Under the pieces are notes generated by a model, which did not search any database, was not told the origin of the DNA, and was given only the letters and a program-made list of their open reading frames with translations. DNA of 25,835 nt from DAIUCA01 sp964613675 (GTDB lineage: Bacteria; Pseudomonadota; Gammaproteobacteria; Competibacterales; Competibacteraceae): assembly GCA_964613675.1 (NCBI GenBank), contig CAZTIH010000028.1, positions 1 through 25,835 of the forward strand, read 5' to 3'. Below, in pieces: positions 7,817-16,356 of this stretch. The position numbers and the translations under genes are program-made. Positions within the stretch are counted from its first letter, which is position 1, and every line of letters begins with the position of its first letter.

Positions 7817-10153
7817 TCAGGGCCGCCAGCTCCGAAGCCGAAGGGCATTGAGCACTACGCACACACTACTCATCGCCATCGCTGCCCCCGCCACAATCGG
7901 ATTGAGCATCCCCATCATCGCCAACGGGATCCCCAAGCTGTTGTAAATCAACGCCCAAAAGAGATTTTGTCGAATAGTGGTCACTGTTTTACGAGATAAA
8001 TCAACCACTTGAGCGATTGCCAAGGGATCATTGCGCAACAACGCAACATCGGCACTCTCAATCGCGACATCTGCACCACTTCCCATGGCCATCCCCACCG
8101 TCGCCGCCGCCAATGCAGGGGCGTCGTTCACGCCGTCTCCCACCATCGCCACGCGCCCCCCCGCTTGACGCAAAGTTTCCACCCAAGCGGCCTTGTCCTC
8201 GGGCAACAGTTCGCCGCGCACCCGATCTGCGGGCAATCCGAGTTGTTTGCTGATGTGCAATACCGTCGTTTGACTGTCGCCACTCGCCACATACACCACA
8301 ATTCCCATCGCTTCTAAACGCCTCACGGCCCCCGCCGCCGTCGGTCGCAGTCCGTCGCCAAATGCGAACGCAGCTAGCACCCGCTTCTGATTGCTGAGAA
8401 ATGCCAAGGTCTGCCCTGTGGACGACTGTTGCGCCTGCCAATCCTGCAATGCTGTCAGTTCCAAACCCTGTTCCACCATCAGTCGCGCACTGCCCAAATA
8501 GTAGCGTTCCCCGTCAACCCCCCCCGTCACTCCACGGCCGGGCAATCGTTCTGTCGCTTCCACAGTGACGTCCGCCACTCGACGATGCCCCAACGCCCTC
8601 GCCAACGGATGTTCGCTCCCTTGTTGCAAGGCGGCCGCGATGTCGAGCACCCGCGATTCGGTTTCGTGTAAGACGTAACAGGTGGTTAGGGTGGGTTGCC
8701 CGAGGGTGACTGTACCGGTTTTGTCCAACACAACGGTATTCACGGCACCGGCCTGTTCGAGGGCCATGCCATCTTTAATCAACAAACCGTGTCGCGCTCC
8801 GACGCCTGTCCCCACCAATACAGCGGTAGGGGTCGCCAATCCCAAGGCACAGGGGCAAGCAATCACCAGCACCGCCACGGCGTTAATTAACGCGGCCTCA
8901 AAATTCAAGCCGAGCGCCAGCCCACCCAGCCACGCCACCAACGCCAGTAGCACCACAATCGGTACGAAAATCGCGCTGATTTGATCGACAAGTCGTTGAA
9001 TGGGCGGCTTATTCATCTGTGCTTCTTCGACTCGACGAATAATGCGCCCCAGTAACGACTCACTGGCCGCTGCGGTGACGGTGGCGCTCAACAAGCCATC
9101 TCCGTTAAGGCTTCCCCCGAGAATTTTCGACCCGGGCTGCTTTTCAACAGGCAGACTTTCCCCCGTCAAAAGCGACTCATCCACGAGCGATTGGCCAGCC
9201 TCGATGAGGGCATCTGCGGGAATGCGTTCCCCCGGTTTAATCTGGAGAATGTCGCCAATTTGTAGCAGTTTTGTCTCGATTTCTACCCAACGATTGCCCT
9301 GTTGCACGCGACAGGTGGTCGGCTGCAACCGATGCAATGCGGTCAACGCCGCTTGGGTCTGTCGCCGCGCCCGCGCCTCCAAAAACCGCCCCAGTCGCAC
9401 AAAGGCGATGATGGCCGCACTCGCCTCGAAGTAGAGATGTCCCCCCGTCCACAGATGATAAAGGCTGAGCAGAAACGCCGCCGTCGTCCCCAAAATCACG
9501 AGCAAATCCATGTTGCCCGACCCGTGACGCAGCGCTTTTAACCCGTCGCGATACATGTCCCGCGCCAAATATCCCTGTACGGGGGCCGCCAACAGCAATT
9601 GCAACCCGCCCGGTAACATCCAGTGAATCCCTATCACCATCAATGACATGGGTAACACCAAGGGGGCCGCAAGCAACAAGCCCGCGAGGGTCTCGTAAAA
9701 CTCGCGCTGTTGCTGTCGTTCCTCTCGAACGGCGCGGTCATCTTCGCTCAACTGCTGTACCACCGAAAATCCTGCATTTTCAATCGCCTGCACGAGGGTA
9801 TTGACTGCGGTATCGGGGAGAGTTTGGACAGTGGCGGTGTTTGTGGCCAAGTTAACGGCACAATCCACCACACCAAGTTGTTGATTCAGCGCGTTTTCTA
9901 CGGAACGTACGCAGCTCGCACAACGTAATCCGTCGAGCGTAAGTCGATGCGCCACCAAGGGCACCCGAAACCCCAGATTTTCAATGGCGTTCACGGTCTG
10001 AGTCAGCGAAATATCGCCCGTCAATTGGGCTTGGGCGGTCGCCAAATTGACGGCAGCCTGTTCAATTCCCGGCAAGGCGCGTAACGCCGTCTCCACTTTA
10101 TTCACACAACCCGCACAGCGCAGGCCCTCTAAAGGCAGTTGTAAAGTCGTCAT
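7817..10153 (-). CDS. copA: Heavy-metal P1B-type ATPase, probable Cu(I) exporter
   Basis: ATP-driven membrane pump of 778 residues. Two N-terminal heavy-metal-binding domains carry CAGC (13-16) and CASC (78-81). The core has TGES (330-333), the transmembrane metal site CPC (433-435), the phosphorylation motif DKTGT with Asp477, SEHPL (513-517), and GDGVND (672-677). The last membrane helices carry YNSLGIP and MAMSSVCVVLNAL. CPC together with these Tyr/Asn and Met/Ser residues points to Cu(I) (P1B-1), probably export to the periplasm. A GAGGGG sequence lies just before the ATG. No CueR-type operator was recognised in the 110-base divergent gap with mazG. Confidence 0.94.
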   Translation of the reverse strand: MTTLQLPLEGLRCAGCVNKVETALRALPGIEQAAVNLATAQAQLTGDISLTQTVNAIENLGFRVPLVAHRLTLDGLRCASCVRSVENALNQQLGVVDCAVNLATNTATVQTLPDTAVNTLVQAIENAGFSVVQQLSEDDRAVREERQQQREFYETLAGLLLAAPLVLPMSLMVIGIHWMLPGGLQLLLAAPVQGYLARDMYRDGLKALRHGSGNMDLLVILGTTAAFLLSLYHLWTGGHLYFEASAAIIAFVRLGRFLEARARRQTQAALTALHRLQPTTCRVQQGNRWVEIETKLLQIGDILQIKPGERIPADALIEAGQSLVDESLLTGESLPVEKQPGSKILGGSLNGDGLLSATVTAAASESLLGRIIRRVEEAQMNKPPIQRLVDQISAIFVPIVVLLALVAWLGGLALGLNFEAALINAVAVLVIACPCALGLATPTAVLVGTGVGARHGLLIKDGMALEQAGAVNTVVLDKTGTVTLGQPTLTTCYVLHETESRVLDIAAALQQGSEHPLARALGHRRVADVTVEATERLPGRGVTGGVDGERYYLGSARLMVEQGLELTALQDWQAQQSSTGQTLAFLSNQKRVLAAFAFGDGLRPTAAGAVRRLEAMGIVVYVASGDSQTTVLHISKQLGLPADRVRGELLPEDKAAWVETLRQAGGRVAMVGDGVNDAPALAAATVGMAMGSGADVAIESADVALLRNDPLAIAQVVDLSRKTVTTIRQNLFWALIYNSLGIPLAMMGMLNPIVAGAAMAMSSVCVVLNALRLRSWRP

Positions 10154-10263
10154 AACCCCTCAATTCGCATCGAAAATTCGTCAAAATGTCGCAACGCCGT
10201 TCAAGCGAATGCAATTCGCGTTACAGTGCACAAGTCACCCCTTGTTTTACAGAAAAATGGCCG

Positions 10264-11052
10264 ATGAATAGCCCCATTGACGAATTGCAACACCTTATGG
10301 CTACGCTGCGAGACCCGCAAAAGGGTTGCCCGTGGGATCAGATGCAGACCTTTCAGACAATTGCGCCGTACACCTTAGAGGAGGCCTACGAGGTCGCCGA
10401 CGCGATTAGCCGACAACATTGGGATGATTTACGGGACGAACTCGGCGATCTGCTCTTACAAGTCGTGTTCCACGGACAGATGGCGAAGGAGTTAGGGAAA
10501 TTTGATTTTGATGACATCGCGACCGCAATTTGCGAAAAACTCATCCGTCGGCATCCGCATGTTTTTGGCGATGCACAGTTCGACGATCTGGATGAATTAC
10601 ATCGCGCTTGGGAAACAATTAAGGCGTCTGAAAAACCGCAATTACGGGCGAGCACATTAGCGGGTATTCCCCATGGATTACCTGCAATCATCCGCGCTTT
10701 GAAACTCCAAAAACGGGCCGCTAAAATCGGATTTGATTGGCTTGATGTTGTATCCATTATCGAAAAAGTGACGGAGGAGTTAGGCGAAGTTCGCGAATGT
10801 TTGGAAACCAATCAGTCGCCCGAAGCATTACAGCAAGAATTAGGTGATTTATTATTTGCGTGCATCAATTTGTGCCGTAAATTGGATTGCGACCCCGAAA
10901 TGGCTTTAATGCAAACCAATTTGAAATTTGAACGCCGCATCCGTCAGATAGAACAGTTGGCTAATCAACCACTTAGCGAACTCACCGAGTTACAACGGGA
11001 AGCGCTTTGGCAACAGGTTAAATCTCAAGAAAAACAGGATAAATCGCTGTGA
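10264..11052 (+). CDS. mazG: Nucleoside triphosphate pyrophosphohydrolase MazG
   Basis: All-alpha NTP pyrophosphohydrolase that converts (d)NTPs to monophosphates and is linked to nucleotide-pool sanitation and (p)ppGpp control. The ATG at 10264 (MNSPIDELQHLM) gives 262 residues, one fewer than E. coli MazG; the frame extending to 10186 is non-homologous. The signature KGCPWDQMQT is followed by LEEAYEVADAI and LRDELGDLLLQVVFH, the metal-binding carboxylates of domain 1. A second MazG domain (EELGEVREC, QELGDLLFACINL) follows. Its stop overlaps the GTG start of the Nudix gene by four bases, so the two form a two-gene nucleotide-housecleaning unit. Confidence 0.95.
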   Translation: MNSPIDELQHLMATLRDPQKGCPWDQMQTFQTIAPYTLEEAYEVADAISRQHWDDLRDELGDLLLQVVFHGQMAKELGKFDFDDIATAICEKLIRRHPHVFGDAQFDDLDELHRAWETIKASEKPQLRASTLAGIPHGLPAIIRALKLQKRAAKIGFDWLDVVSIIEKVTEELGEVRECLETNQSPEALQQELGDLLFACINLCRKLDCDPEMALMQTNLKFERRIRQIEQLANQPLSELTELQREALWQQVKSQEKQDKSL

Positions 11053-11651
11053 ATTACCGCCATCGCATTTTAGAAACGGCCCTGTGTCATCAAGGCTTTT
11101 TTGAATTGGCCCGTTATCAATTACAACACGAATTATTTAATGGTGAATGGAGCCGTCAATTATCCCGAGAATGCCTAAAAGTTGGGCGGGCCGTCGGCGT
11201 ATTGCCTTATGATCCATTACGCGACGAATTATTATTAATTGAACAATTCCGAATTGGCCCATTAGCGGCGGATGACCCGCAACCTTGGCTCATTGAAATT
11301 GTGGCGGGATTAGCTAAATCCGACGAACCCTTAACGGTCGTTGCAGAACGAGAATCCCTTGAAGAAGCCAACTGTTCCATCAGTCAGTTACAGTTAATCG
11401 CCGATTACTACTCCGCACCGGGCGCTAGCAACGAACGGCTCGCCTTGTTCTGCGCACAAGCCGACCTATCTGAAGCCGGTGGGATACATGGACTTGCAGA
11501 AGAGGGGGAGGACATTCGACTTCATGTTCTCAGTCGAGAAGAAGCGGCCCATTGGCTTCAAACGGGTCGGATCCGCACCGCCCCAGCCCTCATTGCGCTG
11601 CATTGGTTATTACAAAATTATGGGCATCTGAAAAAGCGTTGGCGCTGCTAA
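11049..11651 (+). CDS. nudF: Nudix hydrolase, ADP-ribose pyrophosphatase type
   Basis: The 200-residue length, the N-terminal strand region and the long post-Nudix domain resemble NudF, which splits ADP-ribose to AMP and ribose-5-phosphate. The Nudix box begins at GLAKSDE and continues to RESLEEANC. Spacing and the catalytic REx2EE glutamates fit, but the conserved Gly near the end is Asn. The ending PGASNERLALF (catalytic loop) is typical of the family. It starts with GTG in a four-base overlap with mazG, so translation is coupled. The assignment to NudF rather than another Nudix enzyme is by length and flanking motifs. Confidence 0.85.
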   Translation: MNYRHRILETALCHQGFFELARYQLQHELFNGEWSRQLSRECLKVGRAVGVLPYDPLRDELLLIEQFRIGPLAADDPQPWLIEIVAGLAKSDEPLTVVAERESLEEANCSISQLQLIADYYSAPGASNERLALFCAQADLSEAGGIHGLAEEGEDIRLHVLSREEAAHWLQTGRIRTAPALIALHWLLQNYGHLKKRWRC

Positions 11652-11708
11652 TTGTTTTGCCTTACGCCATTCTAATTCCTAAGTAAATCGGAAACAGAAT
11701 CGGTAATT

Positions 11709-11733
11709 GAAAAGCGCATCTGGATCATCAGAT
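11709..11733 (-). terminator. Weak candidate terminator after the DUF7931 gene
   Basis: On the minus strand ATCTG and CAGAT pair around a 6-base loop that overlaps the stop codon. GCGC and a short TTTT follow. The stem is only 5 bp, so this is tentative. The rest of the 76 bases between nudF and this gene shows no structure that I recognise. Confidence 0.25.
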
Positions 11734-12231
11734 ATGCAGGCGCCTTAATTCGCCATCGGCAACGCTTTTTTCCCAAATTTCGCTAAAGAAAGTGGTTAAT
11801 GGCTGCGTAATACCGGGGTCATTCATCGCCAAGTATCCGATTAAGCGTTGTGGCTCTCCAAGAACCCAGGCGTGGCGATTATCAGAAATGCAAAAAAGCA
11901 AATTAAATTGAGGCCGTTCTCTAGGCTCATTTTCGGCTAATACCCGCCAGGCCCACTTGGACGATAATCGCTCTTGTGCGGCGATTAATTGTGGGCATTG
12001 ACGACGCCAATGCGTTAAGGGCGGTAAAATCCATTTTGCCTGCAATTTGCGATGGGTCACGAGCTGTTGAATGACCGAATCGACCATTAATTCATCGTTA
12101 AATAATTCATTTAACATACAAGGCGCGTAGAGAATCAGGCGCTGCCGAGATGATTCAATAAGTTGCACAAAAGCATCACGACAAGCCCGTGAATTTTCTA
12201 TTTTTTGAAAGCTAGGGTTGGGATCATTCAT
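11728..12231 (-). CDS. DUF7931-like protein (phospholipase D-like fold, no catalytic motif)
   Basis: A 167-residue protein resembling the DUF7931 domain found alone or fused to GNAT acetyltransferases in Gammaproteobacteria. It has an N-terminal helix followed by SSRQRLILYAP, a central WILPPLTHWRRQCPQLIAAQERLSS, and the characteristic ending FFSEIWEKSVADGELRRLHI. No HKD catalytic motif is present, so it is probably not a hydrolase. Its ATG overlaps the methyltransferase stop by four bases (ATGA), so the two are translated together. The function of the family is unknown to me; the family call rests on the C-terminal pattern. Confidence 0.65.
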   Translation of the reverse strand: MNDPNPSFQKIENSRACRDAFVQLIESSRQRLILYAPCMLNELFNDELMVDSVIQQLVTHRKLQAKWILPPLTHWRRQCPQLIAAQERLSSKWAWRVLAENEPRERPQFNLLFCISDNRHAWVLGEPQRLIGYLAMNDPGITQPLTTFFSEIWEKSVADGELRRLHI

Positions 12232-12998
12232 TGGTTAATCGCGACCACCAACATTTCAAAATCATGGGGCGTCACTGGGCGTTCGGAAAATTGCCCCGGC
12301 ATACAACCATAGAGATTAATTTCCCGAAACTGCAATTGCGTCAACATCCACCTTATTTCCACTGGTGCATAAAATCTTTCTTGCGAATGAATGGTAAAAG
12401 GCGTGCCATTATCGTCGGTAAACTCAATTCGCGAATTAAGCCGAAAAGTTTCTAAATTTAATTCACCATGAGTTTGCTGAAAGTTCGTGGTTGAAGCATT
12501 AATGAGACGGTCTAATTGCGCCATTGAATGGCTTAATGGATACAGCACATTTAGGGCATTACAGATAAAATAGCCGTGGGGTTTTAGGGCGCGTTTTGCT
12601 TGTGCCAAAATTTGGTAATTCTCGGCATCTGTTTCCATTAAACAAAAGCCGCCTTCGCACAAAATCAACACCGCATCAAACGCGTTTTGAAAAGGTAAAT
12701 TGCGGGCGTCCATACAATGAAATTCCACGCGATTAATCCCTAATGCTGCCGCCTTCTCTTGTGCCTTATTGATTTGCCCCAAAGACAAATCAATGCCCAC
12801 CACTTCATACCCCCGTCGCGCTAACTCAAGGCTATGTCGCCCCGTTCCACAACCGATGTCCAGAATCCGCACCGTCTTATCGAACCCAATCTGCTGTTCA
12901 ATAAAATCCGATTCTTTAATTGTTCCCTGTGTAAAGGATTCTTGATCGTATTGATTGGCCATGTCGGCAAATAACACTTCGTACCAAGGCGTTTTCAT
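12228..12998 (-). CDS. Class I SAM-dependent methyltransferase
   Basis: A 256-residue protein with the Rossmann SAM-binding motif ILDIGCGTG (45-53), an acidic ribose-binding residue in VVGIDLS, FHCMDARNLPF for the adenine site, and a post-core region LKPHGYFICNALN. The N-terminus MKTPWYEVLFADM is typical of the small-molecule-type methyltransferase_25 group. The substrate cannot be read from sequence. A GGAGA ribosome binding site lies about 11 bases before the ATG. It is transcribed after purB in the same direction with a 54-base gap and overlaps the DUF7931 gene. Confidence 0.85.
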   Translation of the reverse strand: MKTPWYEVLFADMANQYDQESFTQGTIKESDFIEQQIGFDKTVRILDIGCGTGRHSLELARRGYEVVGIDLSLGQINKAQEKAAALGINRVEFHCMDARNLPFQNAFDAVLILCEGGFCLMETDAENYQILAQAKRALKPHGYFICNALNVLYPLSHSMAQLDRLINASTTNFQQTHGELNLETFRLNSRIEFTDDNGTPFTIHSQERFYAPVEIRWMLTQLQFREINLYGCMPGQFSERPVTPHDFEMLVVAINQ

Positions 12999-13052
12999 CG
13001 TAAAAGATTCTCCGTTTTGCCAATTCAGAAAGTCGAAAGTCGTTTGAACCGA

Positions 13053-14405
13053 TTAAATTTCACGGGCAAGCTGCGCGGCAATACCCACATACATCGCCGG
13101 GGTTAAAGCCATTAAGCGCGCTTTGACCGACGCAGGTAACGGCAAATTTGCCGTAAAAGTCGCTAAATCTGCTGTGGTCACCGATTGACCCCGCGTGAGC
13201 TGCTTAAGTTGTTCGTACGGCGTATCGGCACCGTAACGCCGTAAAATCGTCTGTATCGCTTCGGCAAGCACTTCTGCATGTTCGGATAAATCGCGACGGA
13301 TTACTTCCGCATCTACCGCAGTTTTGCTCAACCCCACCAGCAGCGATTGGTATGCGATTTGGCTGTGTGCAAAGGCAGTCCCTAGGCTTCGCAACACGGT
13401 GGAATCGCTCAAATCGCGTTGAAACCGCGAGATCGGTAGTTTTTCTGCAAAATGCCCCAACAACGCATTGGCGAGACCCAAATTACCTTCTGCATTCTCG
13501 AAATCAATGGGATTGACTTTGTGGGGCATCGTCGAAGACCCAACCTCACCCGCTTTAGGCTGTTGGCGGAAATAATTCAGGCTGATGTATCCCCACATGT
13601 CCCGACAAAAGTCGATTAATACCGTATTAAATCGCATGATGGCATGACTTAATTCGGCGAGATAATCATGGGGTTCAATTTGCGTGGTATAGGGATTCTG
13701 TTGTAACCCTAATTGCTCAATAAATTGACGACTTAATTGAGGCCATTCGACTTCCGGATACGCTACAAAATGCGCATTGTAATTCCCCACTGCGCCATTC
13801 ATTTTCCCAAGGATTTCGACTGACCTAATTTGGTTAATTTGACGCCCCAAACGATAGACGACATTAGCTAATTCTTTTCCTAAAGTCGTTGGCGTTGCAG
13901 ATTGGCCGTGGGTACGAGAAAGCATCGCTAAATCCGCATTTTGGTGCGCTAACTGCCGCAGGGTCTCTACGATTTTTTCCATATCGACCAACAGTAATTG
14001 ACGACCACTTTTTACCATTAAACTATACGCTAAATTATTAATATCCTCTGACGTACAGGCGAAATGCACAAACTCCGAAATCGGCGCTAATTCGGTATTT
14101 TTTAATTGCGCTTTAATAAAATATTCGACCGCTTTTACATCGTGATTCGTAGTGCGCTCAATAGTCTTAATAGCTTGGGCATTAGATTCATCAAACTGAT
14201 CTAATATGAACGCCACTTTTTCCCACGCAAAAGGGGTAATTTCTTCAAGCGTCGGCCATTGACTTAATGCAAATAACCAGCGTAATTCGACTTCCACGCG
14301 GTGACGCAATAAGCCATATTCGCTAAAAATCGGCTGGAGCGACTGCGTTTTACTGGCGTAACGACCATCGACAGCGCTAATGGCAGTAAGGGGTTGTAAT
14401 TCCAT
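13053..14405 (-). CDS. purB: Adenylosuccinate lyase
   Basis: Catalyses two fumarate-releasing steps of purine synthesis: SAICAR to AICAR, and adenylosuccinate to AMP. The 450 residues are close to E. coli PurB (456) and share its N-terminus, MELQPLTAISAVDGRY. The fumarase-superfamily signature is SSTMPHKVNPIDFENAEGN. FACTSEDINNLAY and SRTHGQSATP provide the other active-site segments. No ribosome binding site is evident at the ATG. It diverges from recQ across about 70 bases, which contain a TATAAA (14442-14447) with no convincing -35 box. Confidence 0.97.
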   Translation of the reverse strand: MELQPLTAISAVDGRYASKTQSLQPIFSEYGLLRHRVEVELRWLFALSQWPTLEEITPFAWEKVAFILDQFDESNAQAIKTIERTTNHDVKAVEYFIKAQLKNTELAPISEFVHFACTSEDINNLAYSLMVKSGRQLLLVDMEKIVETLRQLAHQNADLAMLSRTHGQSATPTTLGKELANVVYRLGRQINQIRSVEILGKMNGAVGNYNAHFVAYPEVEWPQLSRQFIEQLGLQQNPYTTQIEPHDYLAELSHAIMRFNTVLIDFCRDMWGYISLNYFRQQPKAGEVGSSTMPHKVNPIDFENAEGNLGLANALLGHFAEKLPISRFQRDLSDSTVLRSLGTAFAHSQIAYQSLLVGLSKTAVDAEVIRRDLSEHAEVLAEAIQTILRRYGADTPYEQLKQLTRGQSVTTADLATFTANLPLPASVKARLMALTPAMYVGIAAQLAREI

Positions 14406-14475
14406 CGGTGTTCATCGCAAGGCGGAAAGTAGGTGTGCGAGTATAAATCCGCGTTTCGGAGAGATTAAATGCAAT

Positions 14476-16272
14476 ATGTCTGATTCAACGGTTTCCGATC
14501 CGCTGTTCGCAGGGCTGGCACGATTTAAGCTCAACCGCTTTCGTCCCCATCAAGAAGCCATCTGCCGTGGAATTTTGAATGGCAACGATACCCTCGTCGT
14601 CATGCCAACAGGTGCAGGAAAATCCCTTTGCTATCAATTACCTAGCGTAGTTCGCGGCGGGACTGCTTTGGTGATTTCCCCCCTCATTGCCCTGATGGAT
14701 GATCAAGTCAATAAACTCAAAAGCTGGGGGCTACGGGCCGAGCGCATTCACTCTAAGTTGCCCCGCGAAAGGGCAAGACAAATCTGTTTCGACTATCGGG
14801 ACGGTACCCTTGACTTTCTCTACATCGCACCAGAACGACTAAAAGTCCCGGGATTTCCAGAGTTTTTGGCGAAATATCCCCCGAATCTGGTGGCGGTGGA
14901 TGAGGCCCACTGCATTTCCCAATGGGGCCATGATTTTCGGCCAGATTATCGTTTATTGAGCGGCTATTTAACGAAATTTCGGCCTGCTCCCATCGTTGCG
15001 GTGACGGCCACCGCCACTGCGCAGGTTCAGGACGACATTATCAGACAGCTCGGTCTCATCGAACCGCAAAAGCACACTCACGGTTTTAAGCGCGATAATG
15101 TGGCTATCGAAGTTCTGGAAGTAGCGCGTAAAGAACGTACAGAACTCATTCAGAAGTTATTGGAAAATCCGCGAAATCGGCCAGCCATCGTCTATACCAC
15201 GGCGCGTAAAGAGACTCAGCCCCTCGCAACCGAACTCAGTAAAATCTGCAAAGCCGCTGCTTACGATGCGGGGATGTCGGGGGAACGCCGCGAGTTAGTG
15301 CAACGACAATTTCTGAATGGCGAACTTGAGGTGATTGTGGCGACGGTCGCTTTTGGAATGGGGGTTGACAAATCCAACATTCGCCTGGTCGTCCACAACA
15401 CGATGCCCGGCAGTCTGGAGAGCTACTATCAAGAGATCGGGCGAGCCGGACGCGACGGTAAAATGAGTCGAGCGGTTCTGTTTTTTGCCCCAAGTGATAG
15501 TCGCGTACACGAATTTTTTTACGAAAAAAGCTATCCCCATGAAAAATGGTTGCAGTATTTATTTCATGCGTTAAATGACCACCCCCAGGCCAGCGAAACG
15601 CTCTGGCGAAATCTACAAGGGTTTTTTTCGCAAAATGAAGAACTTTTTAATGCGGCTCTGAACAAGCTCGTGGCGTTGGGCGCGGCACAAAAAGTGGGTT
15701 GGAACGAGGTCATTAAAGGCCAAGACGATTGGCTGAACGAATATCGCGAACAACAGAAGTTGCGTCGGCAACAGATTGAAGATATGCGAGAATTTGCCAA
15801 AAGCCCCCGGTGCAGAATGCAACAATTAACCCATTACTTCGGCGAATCCACCGCACCTTGTGGCATCTGCGATCTCTGTGCGCCGCAAAACTGCGAACTA
15901 CGGCAATCTCGTGAATTGACCTTTGCAGAACAAAAACTCGTCGGTCTGATGTTGCGCGTATTAGAAAACTACGACAGCTTGTCCCTTAAAGGGCTACACG
16001 AAAAAGTTAATACAATCAATGCGTTAACTAGAGAGCATTCCGAAAAATTGATCCAAGCCCTCGTCACGGCCCAATGGGTAGCGCTTCGTCGCGATGCGTT
16101 TACCGATAAACAAAGCGGTCAATTGGTGACCTATTATCGCGCCTCTTTGAACATCGATCCCGCCGAATGCGACATTCGCCAGCTGCGCCTACCCGATGGG
16201 TCGTCAGAACCCGTAGCTTCTTCAAAAGGCCCGTCGTTTTTTCCCGCAACCAAGCGATCTCGACGCTCATAA
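14476..16272 (+). CDS. recQ: ATP-dependent DNA helicase RecQ
   Basis: 3'-5' DNA helicase of recombination and replication-fork repair. Starting from the ATG at 14476 (GGAGAG 12 bases upstream) it has 598 residues. The helicase motifs are motif 0 FRPHQEAI, Walker A PTGAGKS (44-50), DEAH box VDEAHCISQW (141-150), motif III TATAT, and motifs V-VI ATVAFGMGVDK and YYQEIGRAGRDG. The zinc-binding CRMQQLTHYFG...CGICDLC (four Cys) and a winged-helix segment follow. The C-terminus has no obvious HRDC domain, ending instead in a Ser/Lys/Arg-rich tail. An upstream in-frame extension to 14380 overlaps purB and is not homologous. Confidence 0.95.
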   Translation: MSDSTVSDPLFAGLARFKLNRFRPHQEAICRGILNGNDTLVVMPTGAGKSLCYQLPSVVRGGTALVISPLIALMDDQVNKLKSWGLRAERIHSKLPRERARQICFDYRDGTLDFLYIAPERLKVPGFPEFLAKYPPNLVAVDEAHCISQWGHDFRPDYRLLSGYLTKFRPAPIVAVTATATAQVQDDIIRQLGLIEPQKHTHGFKRDNVAIEVLEVARKERTELIQKLLENPRNRPAIVYTTARKETQPLATELSKICKAAAYDAGMSGERRELVQRQFLNGELEVIVATVAFGMGVDKSNIRLVVHNTMPGSLESYYQEIGRAGRDGKMSRAVLFFAPSDSRVHEFFYEKSYPHEKWLQYLFHALNDHPQASETLWRNLQGFFSQNEELFNAALNKLVALGAAQKVGWNEVIKGQDDWLNEYREQQKLRRQQIEDMREFAKSPRCRMQQLTHYFGESTAPCGICDLCAPQNCELRQSRELTFAEQKLVGLMLRVLENYDSLSLKGLHEKVNTINALTREHSEKLIQALVTAQWVALRRDAFTDKQSGQLVTYYRASLNIDPAECDIRQLRLPDGSSEPVASSKGPSFFPATKRSRRS

Positions 16273-16356
16273 TTAGGGCGCTGACCGCTTGGCAAAGAAC
16301 CCCATTTTGTGCGTTTGCGTCTCTTTTGGTTATCTGCATCACAGAGGGCTGTTCTG

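Noticed and set aside
9000..9434. A 144-codon plus-strand frame opposite copA.
   Set aside because: It is antisense to well-conserved P-type ATPase sequence, with no ribosome binding site and no family resemblance.
13100..14400. Possible tRNA or small RNA genes in intergenic gaps.
   Set aside because: All gaps between genes are shorter than about 180 bases, and no cloverleaf or other RNA gene structure was seen in any of them.
14442..14447. TATAAA as a recQ promoter -10 box.
   Set aside because: No -35-like hexamer lies 16-18 bases upstream, so it was not listed as a promoter.
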